From positions 75,304,364 to 75,368,363 of the forward strand of contig NC_081184.1 of NCBI RefSeq assembly GCF_029867415.1: DNA of 64,000 bases, in the 5' to 3' direction. Position 1 is the stretch's first letter, and the number at the start of each line of letters is the position of its first letter. This stretch comes from Vicia villosa (taxonomy: Eukaryota; Streptophyta; Magnoliopsida; Fabales; Fabaceae). The notes under the pieces are model-generated. The model ran no database searches. It had not been told where the DNA came from and worked only from the letters and a program-made list of their open reading frames with translations. The position numbers and the translations under genes are program-made. This document shows positions 21,491 through 32,876 of this stretch, one piece after another.

Positions 21491-23125
21491 CTAACTTTTG
21501 AACAAGGCAGTGAACTTCTCAAAGTCTTTTTCTTTTGAACTTTTCTTTGTCACTCTGGGAGGGAAAGGTAGTTTGATCACCGGTTCAGCATCTTTCTTAT
21601 TTTTTTCTTCAACTGGTTTAAACGGTGGTATCACCACTTCTGGCTCTTTCGGATTCTCTCTTATTTCCAAATCTACCTCTATTACCATAGGGTCATCTAT
21701 TTCCTCCTTTTCTTTTTCCGATTCTAAAACCTTTTTACTCCTTGTCGTAACAGCATTAATCTTCTCTTGATCTTTCGGATTTTTCACAGTTGCACTCGGG
21801 AAGGTACCTTGTGCCTGTAGAGTGAGATGCTGTGCTATTTGACCCACTTGAACTTCCAGATTTTTGATCGAAGCTGTGGTATTCCTGTGGTTGTTTCTGG
21901 TTTCTTCTTGAAACAGAGAGCATTGTCCAGCCAATCTCTCGATAGCCACTTCCCATTCCGCCTTCTGAGGGCCTTGTTGTTGGTTATCTTTCCACGCAAA
22001 ATTTGGATGATTCTTCCACCCTGGATTGTAGGTGTTAGAATACGAGTTGTTTTGCCTTAGGAATTTGATTTCTTCAATCTGCTTGGGGGTAGCAACACAG
22101 TATACAGTTTGGCGAGGACCTTGGCAAATTTCACAGATTACAGGTTGAGCTTGTTGGACTTGAGCAACCTGTTGAGTACCTATATTCATCGCCTTCAATC
22201 TCTTTTCTACCTCTGCAGCTATAGCATCTTCAACCCGAATTTTTGAGGTTTCCAACTTCAAATCAATAACTCTTTCAGGTTTATTGGTACACCTGTCATA
22301 CAACTCCAAATGCTCATTTGCAGCTATCGCTTCAATGATCTTGATAATTCTGGAGGCTGTTGTGAAATTTGTTGAGCCTCCAGCTGCTGTATTGATCAAC
22401 TGCTTTGTTTTCATTTTCAGCCCATTGACAAATATCTGCATTTGGTCGGTTTTGTCCATGTTGTGAGTGGGACATGCTACTAGGGTCCTCTTGAATCTTT
22501 TATAAGCATCTCCTAAGAGTTCACCCTCCTGCTGCTTGAAATTCAAAATATCATACCTCTTCCTTATAAAGACCGAGGCGAGAAAATACTCATTCAAGAA
22601 AGCCTTTTCCATCTCTTCCCATGACGTGATACTGCCTGCTGGAAGAGAATATAACCACTCTTCTGCTTCTTCGGCCAAGGTGAACGGGAACATTCTCAGC
22701 TTCTTTGCCTCTTCTGTATGCCCTTCAATTTTTAAAGTCGTACTCATGGTAAGAAATCTCTGTAGGTGCTTGTTTGCATCTTCATTAACCTTTCCGGTGA
22801 AAGGTTTTCGTTCCAGCTGATTTATTGTGCTCGGATGCAATTGAAAATTGGCCGCATTTACCGGTTGGTTGACAATTGTTAGTCTACCACCTGGTGTGTT
22901 CGTAGCACCATAGTCTCCGAGAAGCCTCTCAGGTGGAGGTGGATTCTTGCCCATAACTTCTTCTTCACTTTCAGAACCTGAACCTAAATAAACTATAACA
23001 ATTTCTTCTTCAGATTCCAACTTAGCCAACCGAGCTTGTCTACGTCTTGTATGCAAAGTTCTTTCAATTTCTGCGTCAAAAAGAAATTCAGCTGAGGCCT
23101 TACCTCGCATACACAGATTAGACAA
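21491..23125 (-). CDS. gag: Gag protein of the Athila-like element
   Basis: This is an open frame of 544 residues. A short N-terminal region is followed by an acidic Ser/Glu stretch (about 38-60), and NQPVNAANFQLHPSTINQL (about 83-101) leads into the retrotransposon Gag core (about 110-235), which includes WLYSLPAGSITSWEEMEKAF and LINTAAGGS. A Gln/Asn-rich C-terminal third ends in an acidic Lys/Glu region. There is no clear CCHC knuckle, although ICEICQGPRQTVYC near 325-340 is cysteine-bearing. Gag would form the virus-like particle that packages element RNA. The frame is unbroken, which fits a young insertion and possible use by relatives. The upstream start near 23125 is the first Met; another start is possible. 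Confidence 0.85.
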   Translation of the reverse strand: MSNLCMRGKASAEFLFDAEIERTLHTRRRQARLAKLESEEEIVIVYLGSGSESEEEVMGKNPPPPERLLGDYGATNTPGGRLTIVNQPVNAANFQLHPSTINQLERKPFTGKVNEDANKHLQRFLTMSTTLKIEGHTEEAKKLRMFPFTLAEEAEEWLYSLPAGSITSWEEMEKAFLNEYFLASVFIRKRYDILNFKQQEGELLGDAYKRFKRTLVACPTHNMDKTDQMQIFVNGLKMKTKQLINTAAGGSTNFTTASRIIKIIEAIAANEHLELYDRCTNKPERVIDLKLETSKIRVEDAIAAEVEKRLKAMNIGTQQVAQVQQAQPVICEICQGPRQTVYCVATPKQIEEIKFLRQNNSYSNTYNPGWKNHPNFAWKDNQQQGPQKAEWEVAIERLAGQCSLFQEETRNNHRNTTASIKNLEVQVGQIAQHLTLQAQGTFPSATVKNPKDQEKINAVTTRSKKVLESEKEKEEIDDPMVIEVDLEIRENPKEPEVVIPPFKPVEEKNKKDAEPVIKLPFPPRVTKKSSKEKDFEKFTALFKS

Positions 23126-23231
23126 ATATTAGAATTAGAAAAAAATAAAAATAAAAAGTGCAGAAAATAAAATTTTAGTCGCAGAGCAACAAAATCTCAA
23201 TTGAACTTAAGTTAAAAATCTGTCTTTTGGC

Positions 23232-23251
23232 AGTCCCCGGCAACGGCGCCA
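23232..23251 (-). other. Primer-binding site (tRNA-Asp type)
   Basis: On the minus strand it reads TGGCGCCGTTGCCGGGGACT, 6 bp inside the 5' LTR. It matches the tRNA-Asp primer site used by Athila and Calypso elements. It fixes the orientation: the 5' LTR is at 23258-24696. Confidence 0.9.
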
Positions 23252-23257
23252 AAAACT

Positions 23258-24696
23258 TGATCGGAAAAAAATAGCAAGTGTACTATTTTTGCCTCTGTAG
23301 TAATAATAGGGGAAATTCCCCGAATGTCGATCTCAAGGACTGCGTAGGAAATACAGATTCGTAAAATATGATTCAATTGAGCAAAAACTAATGTTTTGGT
23401 TTTGGGGGATTAAATCCTTGCAAAGAAAAAATAATTAGAAAATAAATTGATTTTTGTTATCAAATATATGATATGCTAGGGTGAGTGGTTGATTTGGCAT
23501 GCAACACTCAGAATTAAGATCTCTTCAACAAGTTCATAACATTCAGTTACCACATCCTTAGGGTGTTTCCTCCTAAGTCCTTAGTGAGAAAACCTTTGGT
23601 CTTCCAATCTAAATTCTAAGTCCTTAGGAACCTAAATTGAAACCAAGCTTTTATATAATCAAGATTATGTGGTAATTATGGGGTATCCCTAGTCCTAGGT
23701 GATATCAACTATAATTAAACTATGCACAAACCCTAACAATTACAGTCCTGTATTGTTAGCCGTAGATTAATCCTTATTTGACCGATAAAGAGAATATTAA
23801 GAACATTGCATAATTTAACTGAAAATCATAAACCAATGTATTGACGAAATCACAAATTCATCGTTATTACAAAACCAAATCAGGACCACCCCCTAGCATT
23901 GGGGGGTTTAGCCTCTCATAATATTCAAGAAAGACAAAGTAAAGAATTTAGACATTACAAAGATAATTTGGAACTTTGATCTTCAATGGTGTCCACCGTT
24001 GAATCTCTCCGTCTCCGAAACCCTTGATGAAGCTATCTTCTCTCCTATGTGATTTTCTATCGTATGATGCAAAAAGTACCCTTTTCCTTACATAAACTTC
24101 GTTTAAGTAGCTTCAGTATCAGTCTCAGTGTCAGCAAAAAGTCCAAAGTACCCTTAATACAAGACAGAGTAACATAGATCAAAAAGTGAAGTTTCTGTCT
24201 GCACCCAAAAGCACGTGCCGTGTTTTTTCACACGGGTGCCCGTGTTTATTTTCTGATTCACGTGGTTTGGAATTTTGCATCAGGCCCAAAAGCACGGGTA
24301 GTGTTTTTTCACACGGGTGCCCGTGCTTTTCCACTGTCTTGATGTCTTTTTGTGCTTTCCCTTGGCTTTTCCACACGGGCAATGTTTTTTCACACGGGTG
24401 CCTGTGTTTTTCCTCCTAATTCCTCATAAACTTCCATCTCTCCGCCTTCCAAAGTCCCCTAATTGCGTCCATTGTTTCCTCTGATCAAACACATCAACCT
24501 GAAACACTAACACTACCAAACAAAGGCATAAAGATGCTCTTTTGACATAAACTTTAAACAAAATGCTATGCAATACTATAAATTAATAAACATGATAAAC
24601 TTAACATAAAAGCAATAAAATAACCGAATGTGTTACCGAAATGATGAATTTTTTCCGGATAAACGACATAAACTTAATAGAAATGGTGACCGATCA
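23258..24696 (-). repeat. 5' LTR of the Athila-like element
   Basis: This is the partner of the LTR at 17778-19217, with the same termini and the same three GC palindrome blocks. One base of the poly-C run near 18410 is missing here, which explains the 1-bp length difference. Confidence 0.92.
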
Positions 24697-26027
24697 GGAA
24701 ACCATCCCAGTGCCATGGAAATTTGGGGCTAATGACATTAGTCACTCTCATGCTTTTATATTACATCTAAAATATATATTGGAGTTTATAAACACTAATT
24801 CAATTTCTAAATAAAATGACGTGGGACTTTATTGGTTACTCAATAAACAAAATTGTTTATTTCTTCATGCAACCCTATCATGTTCTTGTTTTTCCTTCCT
24901 ATACCAACCTAGAAATGGAGCACTTAAAGATCCTTGAGCCTCCTTTCTTGATATTACTCTAACTAATTTAATTCCAATTCTTGCCGCCTGAAGATCCAGT
25001 CAATATGTTGCAGATCATCAATGTTGTGTATGATTAAACAATGGAGATTAATGTACCTTCTAACTCTTTATTGTCCATAGTTATTTTGTGGGATGTTGCA
25101 TATGTGAATAATCCAACCATTAGCAGGCATGGAATACTATTTGAGCTCTGTTTTTTTTTTTTTGCATGTAAACAAGGAGCTGCATATATTGTAATAGGTA
25201 CATAAATAGATGAAAGGGAGAAAGAAAAATAGTTATGCACTTGTTATCATGCATACTAAACAAGGAACTGAACAGCTTCTTATTTGTTTTTTATGTGTGC
25301 TTTTTGCTTTGTACATGTTTTAAAAAGAAACTGGTGATTCATTCATCTGAAAAGAAGCGGTGAGTTTGTCAATACAAAAAGGTTGTTTATGATTATTAAT
25401 AACACTTTTTATCTTGAGTTATTGGTTTCAATTAGTTATTTTCTCTTGCAAACCGGAAAATGAAGTTGTTAAAGAAAATAACCTTTCTGATATTGTCATA
25501 TTGTATTACATGGATGATTGACGATTCAAAAAATAGGTATTATTCTTTGAGAAGTGGAGTTGATGTAGCTGATGTTTTATTTTGAAATTGTGTAAGTGTA
25601 GAGTTGGTGTTTATTTTCATTCTCCTTAGAATTGATGTATTATGTTTTTTGATGTGGAGTTTAAATGTAATTTTGTTGGATTAGCTATACCATGTAACAA
25701 GTGTAAATTTTATTACAAAGCATAAAAATATATTCTCAGAAACTTTCAGCTTGTGCTGAGATTAACATTTTTTATGCAATGTGTTAATGTATAATGATGG
25801 TAAATATATCAACGTGGTATACATGTTTTTGAAAATTTGAAATTGATGTAAATGTAATGCTTTTCATTTAAACATAATACCTTGCCACATCTATAAAAAT
25901 GGAAAGACCCCAACCAAATTCTAAAGAAAATAAAATTGAGGGATCAAAAAGCTGAATTTTGAAATGAGATGACTAAAAGTTTAAAAAACATCAAAATTGA
26001 GGATAAAAAATGAATTTAAGCTTAGTA
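24697..26027. other. No gene seen
   Basis: The stretch is AT-rich between the Athila-like insertion and the first Helitron. Open frames are short and low in complexity. The left part could be the continuation of the decayed copia sequence interrupted at 17777, but I cannot show it. Confidence 0.5.
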
Positions 26028-27794
26028 TCTACAATATAAGAAATTTTAATGATCTGGAAATTACATTTCCGCCCCTTTGCTTCTTAAACGGGCCACGTGG
26101 ATAGCTTATTTGATTTCCTTTTCTACTTCTTATGCTAGCACGTATGAGATTCTTTCCTTTCAACAAAGTCAAAACTTTTCCAAATATTATTTCTATCTTT
26201 CTTGGAAACACAAATATAGTGTTTCCCCTACTCAAACTCAAGTCTTTTCATTTCTCTCTCTTCCTCTTATTCTTTCTTCTCTCTTCCTCTACCTCTTCTT
26301 TCTTCCACTGCTTTCTTTCCCCACTATGTCCTCTTCATTTTCTGCATTTTACAACAACAATGATGAATCTCAATTGTTTCTTTAAATCTTCAAACTTTAG
26401 TTTCCTTTATTTATTATTGCTGAATCGTTTTGAACACCTCAATCTTTTGTTCATATAAGATTTTAGATTTTATTCTTACTTTAAATTTTTTATTAGTGAT
26501 ATTTTAGATCTGCAAAATCAGTGATGTTTTTTAGATCTGTAAAAAAACCGATGATATTTTTCAGATCTGTGAAATAATATAAGATTTGAAAAATTTGAAG
26601 GATTGATGTTTTTCTGTATTTCTTTTTCAGGTTGTTCAAGTGGTTTAACAAGTTATTCAAGTGGTTTGTCAACAACAACATCAAAGGGTGAGCATTTTAA
26701 CTTTATATCTCTTGCATATCGTTTTCAATGTCGTTTACGACCTTTTTAAGATAAAAATTTAACCTTTTACACTTTCCATGTTCTTGTGTCAAAGAAGACG
26801 TTCTGAATGTTGGTTATGGTGATATTTGACATAAAAATTCAACCTTTTCCAAATTTCCTTTTGTGTGTGTTAAAGAAGTTGTCTAACATTCAGAGATATA
26901 GAAATGGAAACTTTAACCTATTTCTTACATCAACCATTCTTAACTCAAGGATAAAGAAAATGCAATAAAAAGTATTTGTTTTGTTCATGTGGTTTCTTTT
27001 TTATTTTTTAATTTTGATATTTTTTGTCATCATAGTTAAAGTTAAATTAATAAGTAATATTTTAGGATTATATTTATTTACTTTTCTTTTTTAGTATTGA
27101 TTTTGATCACATTTATTTGTTATGGAAGATGCTGATTTTGTGTGTGTTTTGGTTAGAATGAAGAAAAAGAAGATTTTACATTTTGAGATGCTTGGAGTTA
27201 AGAGAATTGAACGGGTACTTCCAGTTGGAACTTCCTTAACAGTTGTTGGTGAGGTAATTTAATTAATTTAAGTAGAGATATAACTAGGTAGTTTCTCAAG
27301 AATGTCATATATTGCAAAAGTGACATTCTTGAGAATTCCACGTTGTTGTATCAAACTCCAATAATTTAATTTCTGTATTTTTATTATTGAGTTAGTCTGC
27401 AATAGATTTTGTAAGTTTTAAAAATATGATAACAATTGATTTTGGGTATTTTATAAAATCTATACAATTTTAGAAAGGTGATAACTACGAATAAATTATA
27501 TATTTAAAGATATCTTTTGAAGAATTACAATTTGAAAAGTTTAACTATTGATTCAAATATTTTTGATAACGATACATAAACAAAAATAATATTTATACAC
27601 AGAAACATGAAGTTATTGATCAAAATATTAATTATTAACGGGAACATGAAGTTACTGATCAAAATATTTTTTTTATTAATTATACATTCAATTTTTTTTT
27701 ACGGGTACCAGACATTTTTCTATTAAAAAAAATACATCTAAAACAAATGCGCATCACATATCAGAACCTGTGCGAACGCACGGCTTTGTTACTA
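26028..27794 (+). mobile_element. Non-autonomous Helitron (1.77 kb)
   Basis: The 5' end reads TCTACAATATAAG after an A. The 3' end has the hairpin GTGCG, AA, CGCAC (27770-27781) followed by 'ggctttgttacta'. The last base of the expected CTAG is missing because the next Helitron begins there. No replication-helicase gene is present. It carries a gene-like exon at 27157-27253 and one copy of the 44-bp motif that is expanded in the neighbour (about 27705). Confidence 0.8.
27157..27253 (+). pseudogene. Captured exon resembling an SP1/MULAN-type E3 ubiquitin ligase
   Basis: The 97-bp stretch is bounded by 'ttttggttag' and 'gtaattta', good acceptor and donor sites. One frame encodes LGVKRIERVLPVGTSLTVV then GE. 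I recall the RVLPVGTSLTVVGE motif from the middle domain of SP1/MUL1-type membrane RING E3 ligases (chloroplast and mitochondrial outer membrane). I see no RING or membrane segments. Only this exon, and perhaps fragments near 26630-26690, appears present, so it is a captured piece rather than a working gene. The family assignment rests on memory of the motif. Confidence 0.5.
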
Positions 27795-28559
27795 TCTACA
27801 ATATAAGAAAATAAGTTGGTCTGGAAAGTTCCAAATTGCCCCTGCTGCTATTTCGTGCTGCCATGTGGCTTCACCTATAAACAACTCTTCCAACATTCTA
27901 ATGTTCCAATGAATGCTGCTTTTTCTTCTCCTACTATACCTACTTTTTACTATTTAGATCTAAAAAAATATTATTTTTTCACGGGTACCAGATATTTTTC
28001 TAAACATTCAATTTTGTTTTCACGGGTATCGGACATTTTTCTATATATTCAATTATTATTTTTTCACGGGTACCAGACATTTTTCTAAACATTCAATTAT
28101 TATTTTTTTCACGGATACCGAACATTTTTCTATATAATCAATTATTATTTTTTCACGGGTACTAGTCACTTTTCTAAACATTCAATTATTATTTTTTCAC
28201 GGGTACCATATATTTTTCTATATATTCAATAATTATTTTTTCACGGGTACCAGACATTTTTTTTAAACATTCAATTATTATTTTTTTACGGGTACCATAC
28301 ATTTTTCTAAAAATTCAATTATTATTTTTTCACAAGTACCGAAATGTTTTCTATGCATTCAATTATTATTTTTTTCACAGGTACCAGACATTTTTCTATA
28401 CATTCAATTATTATTTTTTCACAGGTAGCAGCCATTTTTCTATACATTCAATTATTATTTTTTCACAGGTACCAAATATTTTTCTAATAAAAAATATACA
28501 TTTGAAACAAATGCACGTCACGTACCAGAACTCGTGCGAATGTACGGGTTTGTTACTAG
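27795..28559 (+). mobile_element. Second Helitron, abutting the first (765 bp)
   Basis: It starts TCTACAATATAAG, the same as its neighbour, and shares 'gtctggaaa' and 'gcccctgctgc'-like sequence nearby. It ends with an imperfect hairpin (ctcgtgcgaatgtacggg) and 'tttgttactag' before T at 28560. The two Helitrons are head to tail with no bases between them. Confidence 0.8.
27975..28490 (+). repeat. 44-bp minisatellite, about twelve units
   Basis: The unit contains 'tttttcacgggtaccagaca' followed by 'tttttctatacattcaatta'. Units vary by a few bases and end just before the Helitron 3' terminal region. A single unit exists at the same place in the neighbouring Helitron, so the array is an expansion inside this copy. 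Confidence 0.9.
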
Positions 28560-31500
28560 TTTAAAATAATATTTTGGAAGTGGATTTTTAGGTAAACGTT
28601 TTCTTGAAGGGATCTCAAAGAAAGAAATGCCTTTTAAAGTTTTCCTCTCTTATCAAACGATTCAAAGAGATGCAAAAAGATAGAGAATTAAGTTTGGTTC
28701 AAATTTGTCAAGGGGAAGAGATCTCTTCTAAAGGTTTTTTGTGATTTAAAGTAAATCACTTGGTTAAAAATAAACTCAGAAAGCTCCTGCTATTCCTTTA
28801 ACAAGTGATAAAGTAATGTTTAGTCTTTTTATTTACTTTTCTACTAACCTTTTGATTGAAATATAAAGTTTTAGTAAAGGGGGTATGATGCATAAAAAGG
28901 AGGAGGTGCCAAAAATCAAAATATAGGCACAAAGCTATCTTAAGCCTAAGCAAACCAAAGTGTCTGAAAAATCACATCTTAATCTATTAAATATAAAGTG
29001 GCAATCGGTTGATTTTTTTTCTATGATCTAGCACCTCAAAACCAAATCAAATTAATTAAAGTTCAAATACGCAACAAATCTCGGTGACAAATCGCTGTTG
29101 GTTCAAAGTTAATACAATACAATAATCAATTATCATTGTGATTTAATTGATTATGGGAATACTTAATTGTTTAATTAGGAGATAACTTTAACAACTATTT
29201 CAAATCAATGATTTTTTTTTTTTAAAAATATCACTGATCATCCATGAATCTTTTTGCCCAAGTCAAATTCACAATATTTGTTAAGATTGATATAATAAGG
29301 TACACTCTTTTCTCTCTTATACTCATCCAAAAAAATTTCTTTCTCTTGTTTTCCTTCGTATATCTACTTCTTGTTACTATTATCATCATTACTATGCCAT
29401 CAATGAAGAAGTTTTTTGCTCAAAATCCTTCTTCAAATGGCTATTCGTCTAAGAAATTCTCATCTAAATCTCAAGAAATTTTTCATGAAAATTATATCTC
29501 AACTGCCATTTTCAAAGATGCATATCTATATGCAAAGTATTTCAGAATCTTTGAATTCTACACAAATCTATGTCTAGCCTTGCTCAAGGATTCCTTCTTC
29601 AAAAATCCAGAGCTTATGCATCTAAGATTAATCAAGATAGTCTATGAAAATCTAAGCTTCAAATAAGGAGCTCTTGTTGAACACGTGACTCCATACACAA
29701 GAAGGCGGGATTTCGGATGTTCGAAATATGATAGTTTAAAACAAAATCATTTTTAGAATAATAGTTTAAAAACATTTCATCAAAAAGTCTGAGTAAGCAG
29801 CAGAAATATAAAGTAAATAAAATAAAAGGATATGAAAAAGTAAAAGAGTTAAGGGAAAAGAGAATAACACCGGGATTTTTTAGAGGTTCAATCTTAAAAA
29901 ATTGACCTGCCCTAAGAATTGATCTTGAGAGTATCCAATATGAAATGATATTTTAGGATAACTTTCAACCAAACAACGAACTAAGAAATGAAGTTGTTAG
30001 TATTCATACCAAACAACCAACAAAACTTCAAGTGTTAGTCTATAAGCCAAACTGAGAAGGAGGGAGGCCTGTGTTATCTACTTGTTGTCGTACTCTCGGT
30101 GGTGATTTAGGAGGCAGTAAAATAATTTCCTTATTTTCAATTATGAACCTCATTTGGATTAAAGTGCTTTTTCCTATTTTTAATCATTTAATCTCTGATT
30201 CTTCCTCATCTAAATCGTAGCTAGATTATGAAAAGATTTTCGTAATTAGTTTGTTATATGGTAAAAGTGTGTTATTCATATCCATCATAGGATGATCACT
30301 GCATCAATCCAATTTTTCTCTATTAGCCAAAAACAAAATTGTAGATATATCTAATTTGTTTATGTGGCTCTAGTTGCTCTTTCTTGGGAAGAGAACATGC
30401 TTCATCGTATAGTGAATTAATAAAATATTCTAGTGTATTAAGCCAATGATGAAAGGAGTGAGATGATGGAGAACTCATCAGTCAAAATGGAAACAATAAC
30501 AAGATTAGAATCAAAATAATTACCTTCACTTTCAACATACTCATAATTATTATAAGAAAGGTTAAAAACTTGTACGAACTCTTCAAGACTTCAAAGATGA
30601 TGTTCCTTAAACCCGCCATTATGAAAGCTTCAATAAAGTTGCACTCTTTAAAGAGTTTCTCATCCAAGTAGCGAGATTAAAATATTTACTTATTCGCATA
30701 GTATCGGTTGTAGTTGGTTTTGTGTTCTTGGTTTAATAAGGTTTTAGAGTGGTAGTAGGATGATGAATTGGTGGTGCAAGCTCTTTCGAGTGCCAATGTA
30801 GAGATGATTAAGAGATGAAGACATTTGCTCTAAAAACACTAAGAAAATGCATACAAAAGATGATGGAATAATATGTAAATTGAAAGGAATAAAACTAATT
30901 TTAATAGCCACTATTTAATCAATTAGAAGGGGGGTTCTAATCAATTAGATTATTGAATTCATATAGGTTAACAATGGAAACTAGTCGCTATTTTGATGTT
31001 TAATGTTCTAATCAATTATCATCTATCCCTAATCGATTATTTAGTGTGTCGAATTTGAAATTTGAAATTTGAACTTCTTTAATCGATTAGGCCTTGAGTC
31101 AAATTATTTAGTGCATTTTTAGGCTTTATACTTACTCTTTGGACCTTAGGTTGATTTTTTCCTTGGTACCCATGCTTTTTTCACCCCTTTCTTCAAGAGT
31201 ACTTAAACCTAAACCATTTTTTTGAAATAATAAATTTAAATCGATGAGAAATTAATAAAGCACATATTTAAAGGATTAATTATAGTTTTATAATTATTCA
31301 ACCTTTAAAAAATGTACTACCTTAAGCACAAGTAACCCTGATAAAACCTCCCCCTTTCGAGAGAACGACAACATAATTTCACACATCCTTCTCTATGAAT
31401 CATTGGATACGAGAGTTGGTTAAATACATGAGATAGATGAGTCCATAACAGACTTATCTTCTTAACCTACTAAGAGTTCAGTAGATCATCAATAATCATA

Positions 31501-31793
31501 AATGTTGAGAACATCCTCAATGAACACTCTTTTTGATCAGAATCGTTGATATACACCATTAGTGAACATCCTTGCATAACAAACATTAGCACAATCAAAC
31601 TCTATTGTATACTCTAAGGTAAAAACTTATCTTTGAACATCTTCATTTAATATACACTACCGCTTCATTATATTTGCAAAGCATCCTTGCAAAAACACAT
31701 TAGGTTTTCACCTTTGGTACCCAAACTTTCTTGGGTCCTAGTGCATGTGAAGTTCTAAGAGGTCTAGGGTTATCAAATTTTTAACTTCTCAAT
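28560..31793. other. Decayed copia-like sequence, few genes supportable
   Basis: 28590-28870 translates in pieces with several stops and ends in a polypurine-like 'agtaaagggggtatgatg' at about 28871. 30890-31130 holds repeated 'aatcgatta'/'caattaga' motifs often seen in copia LTRs. On the minus strand a polypurine tract (complement of 'cctccccctttcga') lies at about 31350. These suggest overlapping remnants of copia elements in both orientations. Exact boundaries could not be set. Confidence 0.4.
29244..29666 (+). CDS. Hypothetical protein, 140 residues, possibly retroelement-derived
   Basis: An N-terminal hydrophobic stretch (about 10-50) is probably leader read through. From the second Met (residue 51, MPSMKKFFAQNPSS) a more protein-like part follows, with KKFSSKSQEIFHENYIS and a mixed helical C-terminus. 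A Met-Pro start followed by Lys/Ser-rich sequence is common at the beginning of the extra open frame in some plant retroelements, but I cannot name the family. It is short and may be truncated. The neighbourhood is decayed copia-like sequence. Confidence 0.25.
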   Translation: MNLFAQVKFTIFVKIDIIRYTLFSLILIQKNFFLLFSFVYLLLVTIIIITMPSMKKFFAQNPSSNGYSSKKFSSKSQEIFHENYISTAIFKDAYLYAKYFRIFEFYTNLCLALLKDSFFKNPELMHLRLIKIVYENLSFK

Positions 31794-31837
31794 TTCTGAA
31801 AGCAAAAAGGCTCTAGGTGGCCAAGTCTATTACAGTA
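31794..31837 (-). pseudogene. Copia Gag zinc knuckle, 3' side of a split gene
   Basis: On the minus strand this encodes the second Cys, the His and the third Cys of a CX2CX4HX4C knuckle (NRLGHLEPFCF). A GPKKVWVPK segment (about 31710-31740) lies just beyond, as in plant copia Gag. The first Cys codon is on the far side of the 14-kb insertion, next to 45825. Downstream the frame decays quickly. Confidence 0.75.
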
Positions 31838-31842
31838 AGAGC

Positions 31843-32863
31843 TGTTGTTTCTGTATTTTATGATTGTAAGATTTTTGTAAAACAAATAATATGAAAGAAA
31901 AGATAGGACATATTTTCTATTGAACAGGTACAAAAGATGTCCTACAAGATGTCATAACATGTTGAGTTGAAGATCTTCAACATCTGGAACAACGTGTCGT
32001 TTGAAGAAGCGCAGACATCATGCCTGCTGAGTTGGAAGATTCAGTCTGTTTTGAATAATGCAGAATATTCAGAGAATATTATGAAATCTTTGAAAGGCAT
32101 AAATTTAAAGGTCGAAAGAATCAAGAAGAATATTGAAGAATAAAGACTTTCTATAATTGGATGCAATTTAGAAAGATGTGATTGAAGACCTATTTTTTAG
32201 CAGTAGTTGTTACTGATTTGTAACAGCAATTATGCTGCAATTAGAAGCCCAAATCCAGTTGGGTATAAGTTATAAATAGAAGCATCGTAACCTAGAAATT
32301 TAGGCCAGTCGAGAATAGAAATGATGTAATCACTAGGGCTAGGCAAGGTAAACCTCTCGGCCTGTGGGAAGGTTACCTATGTGATCCTCAAAGCCTGTAG
32401 GCAAGAGGAATATTGTTCTTGAAGGAAGCTTTGAAGCAACTTCCAGATAGGAATCTGAAGAATGAAAACAATAGAAGGAGAGAGGGATATTAAATCGTTG
32501 ATATAGTTCTTGGGACTGGAAACTGTACAACACCATTGGGATGGTTGGGAGTGAGCAGAGGTTCTCATGTCTTAGATAGGGGATTCTAAGATAAAGATGT
32601 CATTGGGTAGGGACTAGGTAGACCGGAGGTTGTTTACCTGTAAACCGGAGGTTGTTTACATAAAATAGTACTACTGATAGTGAATCTTCTTCCTGGCTTG
32701 GTATGCCCTCATAGTAGGTGTGATTTCACCAAAATGGGTTAACAATTCTTGTGTTGTTTATTGTTTTTCTTATTACTACGTCTATACCTTGCTGCCTGAA
32801 TGTTGTATCAGATGTCTTAGCATCCTGTGTGAGATCTGAAGTCTGACTTACACCATAATTTAA
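31843..32863 (+). repeat. 5' LTR of the non-autonomous element
   Basis: It shares the full length with 44833-45819 apart from small indels. 'tataaatagaag' at about 32270 is a probable TATA region, with 'tcgagaatagaaatgatgtaatc' after it. Open frames inside are short and not conserved as protein. Confidence 0.9.
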
Positions 32864-32865
32864 AT

Positions 32866-32876
32866 TGGTATCAGAG
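32866..32876 (+). other. Primer-binding site (initiator tRNA-Met)
   Basis: TGGTATCAGAG lies 2 bp after the LTR end. This is the standard initiator-Met tRNA primer site of plant LTR elements. Confidence 0.85.

Larger units (their letters stand above)
17778..24696 (-). mobile_element. Athila-like Ty3/gypsy element, pol-deleted
   Basis: This 6.9-kb element lies on the minus strand. LTRs are at 17778-19217 and 23258-24696 (1440 and 1439 bp), begin TGATCGG and end CCGATCA. By eye they differ at about 19 positions, so divergence is near 1.3 percent. The flanking target duplication is GGAAC/GGAAA (4 of 5). Next to the right LTR is a tRNA-Asp type primer-binding site, and next to the left LTR a polypurine tract. 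The internal 4.0 kb holds gag and a protease remnant but no reverse transcriptase, RNase H or integrase. It is therefore a non-autonomous deletion form that would need proteins from a full copy. Confidence 0.92.

Noticed and set aside
27975..28490. CRISPR-like or coding repeat
   Set aside because: It is a simple 44-bp minisatellite inside a Helitron, without unique spacers and with many stops.
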